Assembly: GCA_001603685.1 (NCBI GenBank)
Contig: LUZO01000298.1
Span: 1-8,830 of the forward strand
Source: Bacteroidales bacterium Bact_23
GTDB lineage: Bacteria; Bacteroidota; Bacteroidia; Bacteroidales; Lentimicrobiaceae
Length of the DNA: 8,830 nucleotides
Direction of reading: 5' to 3'
The position numbers and the translations under genes were made by a program. Below are positions 1 to 6,309 of this stretch, in pieces. Each line of letters begins with the position of its first letter. The stretch's first letter is position 1. Under the pieces are notes generated by a model. It was given only the letters and a program-made list of their open reading frames with translations, had not been told where the DNA came from and ran no database searches.

Positions 1-36
1 GAACAGAATTCCAATGAGTAAGTAATTTTTTTTCAT
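1..36 (-). CDS. 5' end of an unidentified gene (probable exported protein)
   Basis: Only the first 12 codons are in the window, starting at the ATG at 36-34 and running off the left edge. They read MKKNYLLIGILF: two lysines followed by a hydrophobic stretch, the usual beginning of a Sec signal peptide or an N-terminal membrane anchor. An exact Bacteroidota-type promoter lies at 78-109 with its predicted transcription start about 35 bases before this ATG, which is the main reason to believe the gene is real. The leader has no clear Shine-Dalgarno sequence, as is common in this phylum. Nothing can be said about function. A chance ATG is possible, since 12 codons are few. Confidence 0.55.
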   Translation of the reverse strand, partial: MKKNYLLIGILF

Positions 37-77
37 AAAACTGGTTTTTGGTAAATAATTGATTTGTGATCCAAATT

Positions 78-109
78 CAAAATTACTACCGTTTTAATGA
101 AATTCCAAA
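78..109 (-). promoter_or_regulatory. Bacteroidota-type promoter (-33 TTTG, -7 TAATTTTG)
   Basis: On the minus strand TTTG (109-106) is followed by a 20-base spacer and then TAATTTTG (85-78). This fits the primary-sigma consensus of Bacteroidota, TTTG/TTG, about 19-21 bases, TAnnTTTG, at every defined position. Transcription would start near 70-74 and reach the ATG at 36 after about 35 bases. It is the only promoter in the window with both elements exact. Confidence 0.7.
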
Positions 110-415
110 TAAAAGCCGCGATTTATGAGACACAATACCGCCATTTTTTTATCCTGTTGCACAATTTTTCAAATAAGCTGCCATACGGACAGACTTCCCG
201 GCTAGCCGGCCGGCAAAGGGTTCATATGCTGAATAAACATTTACCCGGACAACACATTCACGGCAAAAACAATTTTGCACGAATTGTATTTATAATCGTT
301 AATGCCGGCAGATAAAATATTCAGAACAATTATCGCTCCGCTCAATTGGTCTGTTGTATTTTTCCTATCGTTATTGCCTTATATGAAAATATTTTCTGAC
401 TGCCCCGATACGAAA
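110..415. other. Non-coding gap with palindromes and inverted repeats
   Basis: About 300 bases lie between the pheT terminator and the promoter of the left-edge gene. I see no convincing protein or RNA gene. The stretch holds a perfect 12-base palindrome CCGGCTAGCCGG (198-209) that overlaps a 10-base palindrome GCCGGCCGGC (205-214). It also holds ACAATT-7-AATTGT (269-287) and the hairpin GCAAAA-acaa-TTTTGC (263-278). These could be operators or structured leader/trailer RNA, but no identity can be assigned. Confidence 0.5.
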
Positions 416-440
416 TCAGCCCGCCGGATGGGCGGGCTGA
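416..440 (-). terminator. Probable intrinsic terminator of pheT
   Basis: A perfect 10-base-pair GC-rich stem, TCAGCCCGCC (416-425) with GGCGGGCTGA (431-440), has a 5-base loop and starts 30 bases after the pheT stop codon. On the minus strand only TTT follows before a mixed sequence, so the T-tract is weak. Position and stem strength favour termination or 3'-end stabilisation of the pheT transcript. No plus-strand gene reads into it. Confidence 0.6.
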
Positions 441-470
441 CGAGTGTATTATACAGAATCGTTCACAGAA

Positions 471-2936
471 TCAACGCCTTACCCTGGCTCCGGTCTCCGA
501 TTCCAGTGCATTGGCGAGTTTTTCCATGAATTTATCGATTTCCTTATCGGTCAGGGTTTTATTCTCGTCCTGAAGGATAAAGCTGATGGCATACGATTTC
601 TTTCCGGCTTCGATCTTATCGCCTTCATAAAAGTCGAAAAGATTTACCTTTTTCAGCAGTTGCATTCCGGTTTTGAAAGCAATGGCCTCCAGATCGGCAT
701 ACTTTACCGATTTATCGAGCACCAGAGCCAGGTCGCGCCGTACTTCGGGGAATTTCGGCACATCGCGGTAGGTTACGGTATGATCCTTAACCAGTTGCAG
801 CAGATTATCCCAGTGAATGCCTGCATAATAAACCGGCTGGCTGATGTCCATCTGTTTCAGCAATTTGTCATGAAGCCTGCCGATGCAATAAACCGCTTTT
901 CCATCCCGGGTATAGATATCGCCCGAAGCAAAGAAGGCGGGCAGATTTTCGCTTTTTTGCAATTTATGCAGGTCGATGCCGGCTTTGGATACCACGGATG
1001 CCACATACGAGTGAAGCTGATAGAAATCAACCTTCTCATCTCTGTTGTACCAGCTTTCGGGTGATGCCTGCCCGGTAATGAACAGGGCCAGAATTTGCTG
1101 TTCACGATAGCTTTTATCCACTTTTCCCTTGACATTGGCTCCCGTTTTCTCATAAACGGTACCAAATTCATAGAACTTCAGGTTGTGCTGCTTGCGGTTG
1201 AGGTTGTATGCCAGCGATTCGAGCCCCGAGAAAATCAGTGTCTGGCGCATCACTTCCAGATCGCGCGAAAGCGGATTAAGAATTCTGACGCACTTTTCCG
1301 GATCGAACCACTGCCCGCCTTCGTAATACAACGAACTGCTCAGCGAATTGGTCATGATCTCATTAAAACCGTTGCTGCTCAGGTAGTCCGATACCAGATT
1401 TTTCAGCTTTTCCCTGTCGGGTCGCTGATGGTACGACAAACTTGAATTCAGCTTCGATCCGGCATCAATGCGGTTGTAGCCGTAAATCCTCAGGATCTCC
1501 TCAATCACATCGGCAACTCCGGTAACATCTACCTTGAATGGAGGCACATCCAGTTCAAGACCGCCGGCGGTTTCTTCCACTATCCTTATGTCGAGGGATT
1601 TCAGAATCACTTTAATATCATCTGCGGGAATCGCCTGCCCCACGAAACGGTTCACATAATCATACGAAAGGCTGATTCTCCTGTGTTTTACCGGTTCCGG
1701 ATAAACATCCTGAATTCCGGAGGTTATTTCGCCGCCGCATATCTCCTTAATCATCATGGCAGCCCGTTTCAGGGCAGTAACCGTGATTTCAGGATCGGAA
1801 CCCCTCTCAAATCTGAAAGAGGCATCGGTTTTGAGGGTATGCAGCTTCGAAGTCTTTCTGACAGAAACCGGATTAAAGCAAGCGCTTTCCAGGAAAATGG
1901 CGGTTGTGGTGTCCGACACCCCCGATTTGCTTCCGCCGAATACTCCTCCTATACACATAGGCTCCTTCGTGTTGCAGATCATCAGATCGTCGGCACCAAG
2001 TTTCCGCTCCACTTCATCAAGGGTAACAAACGGCGTTCCTTCCGGCAATTTTTTCACCACCACGGTATTACCCGTAACCTGCGATGCATCAAAGGCATGC
2101 AGGGGCTGGCCATATTCAAACAGAACATAATTGGTAATGTCCACCACATTGTTGATGGGCCTTACCCCGATTGCCTTCAGCCGGTTAACCAGCCAGTCGG
2201 GCGAAGGCGCCACGGTTATGCCCGAAATGGTAAGCCCGGAGTATCGCGGGCACGCTTTGGTGTCTTCAACCACCACCCTGATTGGCAGTTTTTCGTTATC
2301 AACCTTAAAACCGCTCACATCTGGCCTTTTCACCGTAACGGGCTTATGCTCAGGATAGCGGGCGGTAAGTGCGGCTGCGAGATCGCGGGCAGTTCCCAAA
2401 TGCGAAGCCGCATCGGCACGATTTGGCGTCAGGCCGATTTCAAAAACCACATCGGTGGTAACTCCGAAATATTCGGCAGCCGGAGTGCCGGGTTTTACCT
2501 CGTCAGGGAGCACCATGATGCCTTCATGCGAATCGCCAAGCCCCAGTTCATCTTCGGCACAAATCATCCCCTCGGATAACTCGCCGCGGATTTTTGCCTT
2601 CTTTATCTCAAACGACTCATCTCCCTTATGGATAACCGTGCCTACCGTGGCCACAACCACTTTCTGACCCGCTGCCACATTGGGAGCTCCGCAAACAATA
2701 TTCAGCAATTCAGGGCCGCCAACATTAACGGTGGTAACACTGAGTTTATCGGCATTCGGATGCCGTTCGCAGGTAACCACTTCGCCGGTAACCACCCCTT
2801 TAAGGCCGCCACGGAGTGATTCAAAGGTTTCCACAGCCTCCACCTCAAGTCCGATATCGGTAAGCAGATGCGACAATTCCTCAATGCTGAGCGATGTTTC
2901 CAGGTAATCTCTGAGCCAATTGTATGAAATCTTCAT
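471..2936 (-). CDS. pheT: Phenylalanyl-tRNA synthetase beta subunit
   Basis: PheT pairs with PheS as the cytoplasmic alpha2-beta2 enzyme that charges tRNA-Phe with phenylalanine. The 821-residue product is full length for the bacterial family. In order it shows an N-terminal segment beginning MKISYNWLRDYL; an EMAP/OB tRNA-binding domain at about 40-155 with HPNADKL at 59-65; a B3/B4 (editing) domain at about 210-390 with NNVVDITNYV near 262 and PLHAFD near 278; RFERGSDP at 385-392 leading into B5 at about 408-480; a catalytic-like core to about 690; and a C-terminal anticodon-binding FDX-ACB domain from about 728 (RDVPKFPEVRRDLAL). The ATG at 2936 is chosen over an in-frame TTG at 3005 because the family N-terminus begins there and a TAAATTTG -7 element lies inside the longer version. 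No Phe leader peptide or T-box is visible, as the predicted leader is only about 15 bases. pheS is not adjacent. Confidence 0.97.
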   Translation of the reverse strand: MKISYNWLRDYLETSLSIEELSHLLTDIGLEVEAVETFESLRGGLKGVVTGEVVTCERHPNADKLSVTTVNVGGPELLNIVCGAPNVAAGQKVVVATVGTVIHKGDESFEIKKAKIRGELSEGMICAEDELGLGDSHEGIMVLPDEVKPGTPAAEYFGVTTDVVFEIGLTPNRADAASHLGTARDLAAALTARYPEHKPVTVKRPDVSGFKVDNEKLPIRVVVEDTKACPRYSGLTISGITVAPSPDWLVNRLKAIGVRPINNVVDITNYVLFEYGQPLHAFDASQVTGNTVVVKKLPEGTPFVTLDEVERKLGADDLMICNTKEPMCIGGVFGGSKSGVSDTTTAIFLESACFNPVSVRKTSKLHTLKTDASFRFERGSDPEITVTALKRAAMMIKEICGGEITSGIQDVYPEPVKHRRISLSYDYVNRFVGQAIPADDIKVILKSLDIRIVEETAGGLELDVPPFKVDVTGVADVIEEILRIYGYNRIDAGSKLNSSLSYHQRPDREKLKNLVSDYLSSNGFNEIMTNSLSSSLYYEGGQWFDPEKCVRILNPLSRDLEVMRQTLIFSGLESLAYNLNRKQHNLKFYEFGTVYEKTGANVKGKVDKSYREQQILALFITGQASPESWYNRDEKVDFYQLHSYVASVVSKAGIDLHKLQKSENLPAFFASGDIYTRDGKAVYCIGRLHDKLLKQMDISQPVYYAGIHWDNLLQLVKDHTVTYRDVPKFPEVRRDLALVLDKSVKYADLEAIAFKTGMQLLKKVNLFDFYEGDKIEAGKKSYAISFILQDENKTLTDKEIDKFMEKLANALESETGARVRR

Positions 2937-2957
2937 CAGGTATATTTTTTTGAACCG

Positions 2958-2965
2958 CAAATTTA
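2958..2965 (-). promoter_or_regulatory. -7 promoter element of pheT (TAAATTTG)
   Basis: The minus strand carries an exact TAnnTTTG match 21 bases before the chosen pheT ATG, predicting a start of transcription near 2951 and a leader of about 15 bases. No good TTTG/TTG lies 19-21 bases upstream (GCAG/CAGT instead), so this promoter may be weak or need help. Read-through from recG remains possible. Confidence 0.5.
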
Positions 2966-3074
2966 AGGATAATTCAGGAATAACACTGCCGGTGAATTCC
3001 AACACAATTCTCTTGCATGAGGATAAATAAAAATCAGAGATGCCGCTGTTATGGTGATGAATTTTCTACGGTTA

Positions 3075-3103
3075 TTTCATGAACCGGTCTGCAGGTTCTG
3101 AAA
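3075..3103 (-). terminator. Weak hairpin after recG, possible transcript 3' end
   Basis: Ten bases past the recG stop codon, a hairpin pairs TTTCA+GAACC with GGTTC+TGAAA, with one bulged base and an 8-base loop. No T-tract follows on the minus strand, so it is not a classical intrinsic terminator. It may only stabilise the recG mRNA 3' end. The rest of the recG-pheT gap (2937-3112) shows nothing else apart from the pheT -7 element. Confidence 0.3.
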
Positions 3104-3112
3104 GCGACCCGA

Positions 3113-5209
3113 TCAGCTGATTTTTCCCCAGTCGAATTCGCTGCTTTGCAGATATCTCACCATAGGCTGATTTTCAGGGTTTTCGAGTTGCGGGTCCTCG
3201 TCGAGCACCCGGTATGCCATTTCGCGGGCCACTTTCAGCAGTTTTTCGTCCTTTACCAGGCTCGCCAGTTTCAGCCCCACAAGTCCGCTCTGCTGCGTTC
3301 CCTGCAAATCGCCCGGGCCACGCAGATGAAGGTCAACCTCGGCAATTTCAAAGCCATCGGTGGTGCGCACCATGGTTTCGAGCCTCTTTTTCCCGTCGGT
3401 GGTCAGTTTGTAGCTGCTCATCAGAATGCAGTGCGACTGATCGGCGCCCCGTCCTACCCTTCCGCGCAACTGATGCAACTGCGAAAGGCCAAAGCGTTCG
3501 GCATTCTCGATAACCATGACCGTTGCATTTGGCACGTCCACCCCAACTTCAATAACTGTGGTAGCCACCATTATCTGGGTTTTCTTCTCGAGAAAGCGCT
3601 TCATCTCGCTCTCCTTTTCGGCCGGCTTCAACTGCCCGTGAACAATGCTGATATGATAATCGGGGAGCGGAAAATATCTCGAAATGGTGTCAAAACCATC
3701 CATCAGATCCTGTAATTCAAGCTTATCCGATTCGTTGATTATGGGAAATACCACATAAACCTGCCTCCCCCGGGCAATCTGCTCTTTCAGGAACCAAAAT
3801 ACCCTGAGCCGTTCCTTCTCGTAATAATGATAGGTCTTAACCGGCTTCCGGCCCGGTGGCAGTTCATCAATTACCGAAACTTCAAGATCGCCGTAGAGGG
3901 TCATCGCCAGTGTTCTGGGGATGGGGGTTGCCGTCATTACCAGAATGTGCGGCGGAATCTCGCTCTTTTCCCACAGTCTGGCGCGCTGCGCCACGCCAAA
4001 ACGGTGCTGTTCGTCAATCACCACGAGGCCAAGGTTATGAAACTGCACCTGATCCTCAATCAGTGCATGGGTCCCGATCAGTATCTGAAGCCGGCCGTCC
4101 TGAAGTCGGGCATGCAGTTCATTCCGCTCCGATTTTTTGGTTGAGCCGGTAAGCAGGGCAACTTCCACCGGCATACCGTGCAGCATACGGCTGATGGTTT
4201 TGTAGTGCTGCTGTGCCAGTATTTCAGTCGGAGCCATCAGGCAGGCCTGGCTGTCATTGTCCAGCGCCATCAGCATCGACATCAGCGCAACCAGCGTCTT
4301 TCCGCTACCCACATCACCCTGAAGCAGCCGGTTCATCTGTTTGCCGCTTCCTACATCAGCCCTGATCTCCCTGATTACCTTCTTCTGCGCATTGGTCAGC
4401 TCGAAAGGCAGATTGTTGTGATAAAAAGAGTTGAAGTAATCGCCGATTTTTGAGAATTTACGGCTTTTCACCTTCTCCATTCGCAAATATTTCAGCCTCA
4501 GGAGCTGCAACTGAATGAAGAAAAGTTCATCAAACTTTATCCGCTCCCTTGCTTTGCCAAGCGAATGGATATCGGCCGGAAAGTGGATATTGGTCAGCGC
4601 GTTCGCCCTGAGCATCAGTTGAGCCTCTTTCAGCACCCTGGGACTCAGAATCTCCGGAATATCACGCTGAACCTGAGATATCAGCGTCCGCATGATGCGG
4701 ACAAAATTCTTCGGAGTAAATCCCCGGCTTTTCAGCTTCTCGGATGTGGAATAATAAGGCTGAAGCGGTTCATTCTGCAACTGTGCTTCCTCATCAGCCG
4801 GCTCAATATCGGGATGGGTAAAGTTGTATCTGCCCATGAAATAGTTAGGTTTCCCGAAGATGATATACTCCTTGCCAACGAAGACCTTCTCCTTTATCCA
4901 CTTCAGCCCCTGAAAGAATACCAGCTCCGTTTCACCGGTATGGTCGCGGAAGGTCATTACCAAACGGGCAGTTCTTCCCGTGCCTATGGTCTGCATTCCG
5001 GTAATCTTCCCTTTCAGCTGTAGCCAGGCCGAATCGGAATTTATTTCGCTTACCGTATAAAACTTACTCCGGTCAACATACCGGAAAGGGTAATAATGAA
5101 GCAGGTCGCCGAATGTCCGGATATCTGCCTCCTTGCGCAGCATCTCAGCCCTGGCGGGGCCAACGCCCTTCAGATACTCGATGGGGGTATCCAGAATATG
5201 TTTTACCAT
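3113..5209 (-). CDS. recG: ATP-dependent DNA helicase RecG
   Basis: RecG is a cytoplasmic double-stranded DNA translocase that regresses stalled replication forks and branch-migrates Holliday junctions. The 698-residue product has the full family layout. An N-terminal region (EYLKGVGPARAEML, 11-24) leads into the OB-fold wedge domain (about 55-150), which splits the fork. Helicase domain 1 has Walker A GDVGSGKT (298-305), DEQH of motif II (399-402) and TATPIPRT of motif III (426-433). Helicase domain 2 has VATTVIEVGVDVP (548-560) and motif VI QLRGRVGR (580-587). The C-terminal TRG motif LRGPGDLQGTQQSG lies at 629-642. All catalytic motifs look intact. The ATG at 5209 is preferred to an in-frame TTG at 5245, because the product then starts MVKHILDTPIEYLKG as in relatives and an exact -7 element occupies 5235-5242. 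The gene follows gldN but is separated from it by a strong terminator. Confidence 0.97.
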   Translation of the reverse strand: MVKHILDTPIEYLKGVGPARAEMLRKEADIRTFGDLLHYYPFRYVDRSKFYTVSEINSDSAWLQLKGKITGMQTIGTGRTARLVMTFRDHTGETELVFFQGLKWIKEKVFVGKEYIIFGKPNYFMGRYNFTHPDIEPADEEAQLQNEPLQPYYSTSEKLKSRGFTPKNFVRIMRTLISQVQRDIPEILSPRVLKEAQLMLRANALTNIHFPADIHSLGKARERIKFDELFFIQLQLLRLKYLRMEKVKSRKFSKIGDYFNSFYHNNLPFELTNAQKKVIREIRADVGSGKQMNRLLQGDVGSGKTLVALMSMLMALDNDSQACLMAPTEILAQQHYKTISRMLHGMPVEVALLTGSTKKSERNELHARLQDGRLQILIGTHALIEDQVQFHNLGLVVIDEQHRFGVAQRARLWEKSEIPPHILVMTATPIPRTLAMTLYGDLEVSVIDELPPGRKPVKTYHYYEKERLRVFWFLKEQIARGRQVYVVFPIINESDKLELQDLMDGFDTISRYFPLPDYHISIVHGQLKPAEKESEMKRFLEKKTQIMVATTVIEVGVDVPNATVMVIENAERFGLSQLHQLRGRVGRGADQSHCILMSSYKLTTDGKKRLETMVRTTDGFEIAEVDLHLRGPGDLQGTQQSGLVGLKLASLVKDEKLLKVAREMAYRVLDEDPQLENPENQPMVRYLQSSEFDWGKIS

Positions 5210-5234
5210 GATCCGACCTTTGCTGTCAACCTGA

Positions 5235-5242
5235 CAAAGATA
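5235..5242 (-). promoter_or_regulatory. -7 promoter element of recG (TATCTTTG)
   Basis: TATCTTTG is an exact match to the Bacteroidota -7 consensus TAnnTTTG. It lies 25 bases before the recG ATG, giving a predicted leader of about 19 bases. The corresponding -33 position (about 5263-5267) reads TTTT/TTTA and falls inside the T-tract of the preceding terminator. Confidence 0.6.
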
Positions 5243-5263
5243 CAATTTTAGCGGCCAAAAATT

Positions 5264-5297
5264 AAAAAACGCCCTGCAGTAACTACAGAGCGTTTTT
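5264..5297 (-). terminator. Intrinsic terminator of the gldLMN cluster
   Basis: It starts 20 bases after the gldN stop codon. On the minus strand AAAAACGC-T-CTGTA (5297-5284) pairs with TGCAG-G-GCGTTTTT (5278-5265) around the loop GTTAC: a 14-base-pair stem with two T-G wobbles, followed by a run of six Ts and then AATTTTT. This is the strongest terminator in the window. The A/T flanks make it roughly symmetrical, so it could also stop plus-strand transcription, but no plus-strand gene is present. Confidence 0.88.
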
Positions 5298-5317
5298 CAA
5301 CTTCTTAAGAACGGGAT

Positions 5318-6175
5318 TTAGAATTCCCACAGATTATGTTCGAACATAAACAGGTCGGACTTTACCCTTTCTGCTTCCATAAGCGCATCAATGCCGGTTG
5401 CATAGTCGGAAATTCGCCTGTCGTAAACATTATCTTCCTTGTAGATGTAGCTGGTAAACATACGCTTCCAGAAAATATCGTCGTATGTTTTCCTGGCTGA
5501 GCTGTTGTTTCTGTTAAACACCTCTGCTTTTGCAAATACAGGTCTTGCTTCAGGGAAGTAAATCCAGAACAACGGATCATAGGCTCTGAAAAGGCCTTTC
5601 TCGTCGTAGTTATCACGCACCGGGCAAATGCCAAGGATACGGACCTCCATAACAGAGCGCTGTTTGTCGAAGAACCAGTCTTCCTTAATCCTGAATCGCT
5701 TCACATCGCCGGGATTAAATTTCACCGAGATAATGGTATCATACCAGTCGTAAGGCGGGTATGGACGCTGCATGGTAGCAGAGTCGGTGCGTTCAAGCCT
5801 GTTCATGATTTCCGCATAGGTAAGCGGAACCAGGAACTCGTCGGTGGTACTCGAAGCGTCGTAAGCGGTAATGGTTCCCTCTTTCAGCGCATCCAGAATT
5901 ACCTGTACAAGACTTCTGAGGTCGTTGTGGGGAACTTCCGGATAGTAGAAGGGCTGATTCATCTTCTCGCGAAGGTCTATAACCCTCCATATCCTTTTCT
6001 GCCATACGACATCGGCTTCGCGAACCCATGGATAGGTAATGGGTTTCTTCTCGATGGTAATGCTCTTGTCGTAAATACCATCTCTCGGCGGACTGTCGAG
6101 TACCTGTGCATCAGCAGTCTTTGCAAGGCCGGCCAGTACAAGGCCCAAAACGAAAAATCCAAATAATTTTTTCAT
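5318..6175 (-). CDS. gldN: T9SS ring component GldN (PorN)
   Basis: GldN works in the periplasm. With the lipoprotein GldK it builds the ring under the outer membrane that receives torque from GldM, and it is needed for type IX secretion. The 285-residue product starts with a clear Sec signal peptide: MKK, a hydrophobic core at 4-18, and an ADA|Q signal peptidase I site at 21-24. The mature N-terminus has the typical SPPRDGIYDK stretch, followed by the family signature READVVWQKRIWR (52-64) and DLREKMNQPFYYPE. The C-terminal half has KEDWFFDKQRS, VRILGICPV, PLFWIYFPEARPVFA and YDDIFWKRMFTSYIYKEDNV, all GldN-like. There is no lipobox cysteine. From memory, well-studied homologues are longer (roughly 340-360 residues); the shorter length seems to reflect shorter linkers and tail, as the core motifs are present. 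The protein ends EHNLWEF just before a strong terminator. The 133-base leader after gldM is structured. Confidence 0.94.
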   Translation of the reverse strand: MKKLFGFFVLGLVLAGLAKTADAQVLDSPPRDGIYDKSITIEKKPITYPWVREADVVWQKRIWRVIDLREKMNQPFYYPEVPHNDLRSLVQVILDALKEGTITAYDASSTTDEFLVPLTYAEIMNRLERTDSATMQRPYPPYDWYDTIISVKFNPGDVKRFRIKEDWFFDKQRSVMEVRILGICPVRDNYDEKGLFRAYDPLFWIYFPEARPVFAKAEVFNRNNSSARKTYDDIFWKRMFTSYIYKEDNVYDRRISDYATGIDALMEAERVKSDLFMFEHNLWEF

Positions 6176-6194
6176 CCGTTGTTCATTTATTTTT

Positions 6195-6273
6195 CGGTTT
6201 TCCGGCTGGATTTTACCGTAAAACCGGGTTCAAGTAACATTATTTAGCAGTTTGCCATTTGCAATACGCAAAC
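6195..6273 (-). other. Inverted repeats in the gldM-gldN leader
   Basis: The gap between gldM and gldN (6176-6309) has two foldable elements. Near gldM, GTTTGC (6273-6268) can pair with GCAAAC (6255-6250), or the overlapping TTTGC can pair with the nearer GCAAA around loop GTATT, so the two folds are mutually exclusive. Closer to gldN, CGGTTTT (6226-6220) can pair with AAAACCG (6201-6195), ending about 20 bases before the gldN ATG. Neither is followed by a T-tract. No exact TAnnTTTG element is present in the gap, so co-transcription with gldM is likeliest. A role in setting gldN expression or mRNA processing is speculation. Confidence 0.35.
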
Positions 6274-6309
6274 CGGAAGTAAATATTATGAACGGTTCAG
6301 CGCTATATC

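Noticed and set aside
94..144. 16-residue minus-strand frame (MAVLCLINRGFYLEFH) with AGGA upstream
   Set aside because: It is very short, precedes the predicted transcription start and overlaps the -33 element. This phylum rarely relies on Shine-Dalgarno sequences, so the AGGA is probably chance.
97..315. 72-codon plus-strand frame in the non-coding gap
   Set aside because: It crosses the minus-strand promoter and the palindromes, has no promoter or recognisable motif, and its composition is not protein-like.
444..1064. 206-codon open frame on the plus strand
   Set aside because: It is antisense to the conserved C-terminal part of pheT and its product resembles no known family; a shadow frame.
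1683..2579. Long open frame (298 codons) on the plus strand
   Set aside because: It lies wholly antisense to pheT, whose protein is conserved from end to end. The antisense product is rich in His, Arg and Gly with no recognisable domain, and it has no promoter or family signature.
2937..3112. T-box, Phe leader peptide or other attenuator upstream of pheT
   Set aside because: The predicted leader is only about 15 bases and there is no run of Phe codons or T-box-like stem. The gap shows only the -7 element and a weak hairpin near recG.
3146..3715. 189-codon open frame on the plus strand
   Set aside because: It is antisense to the RecG helicase domain 2 and TRG region, with no independent support.
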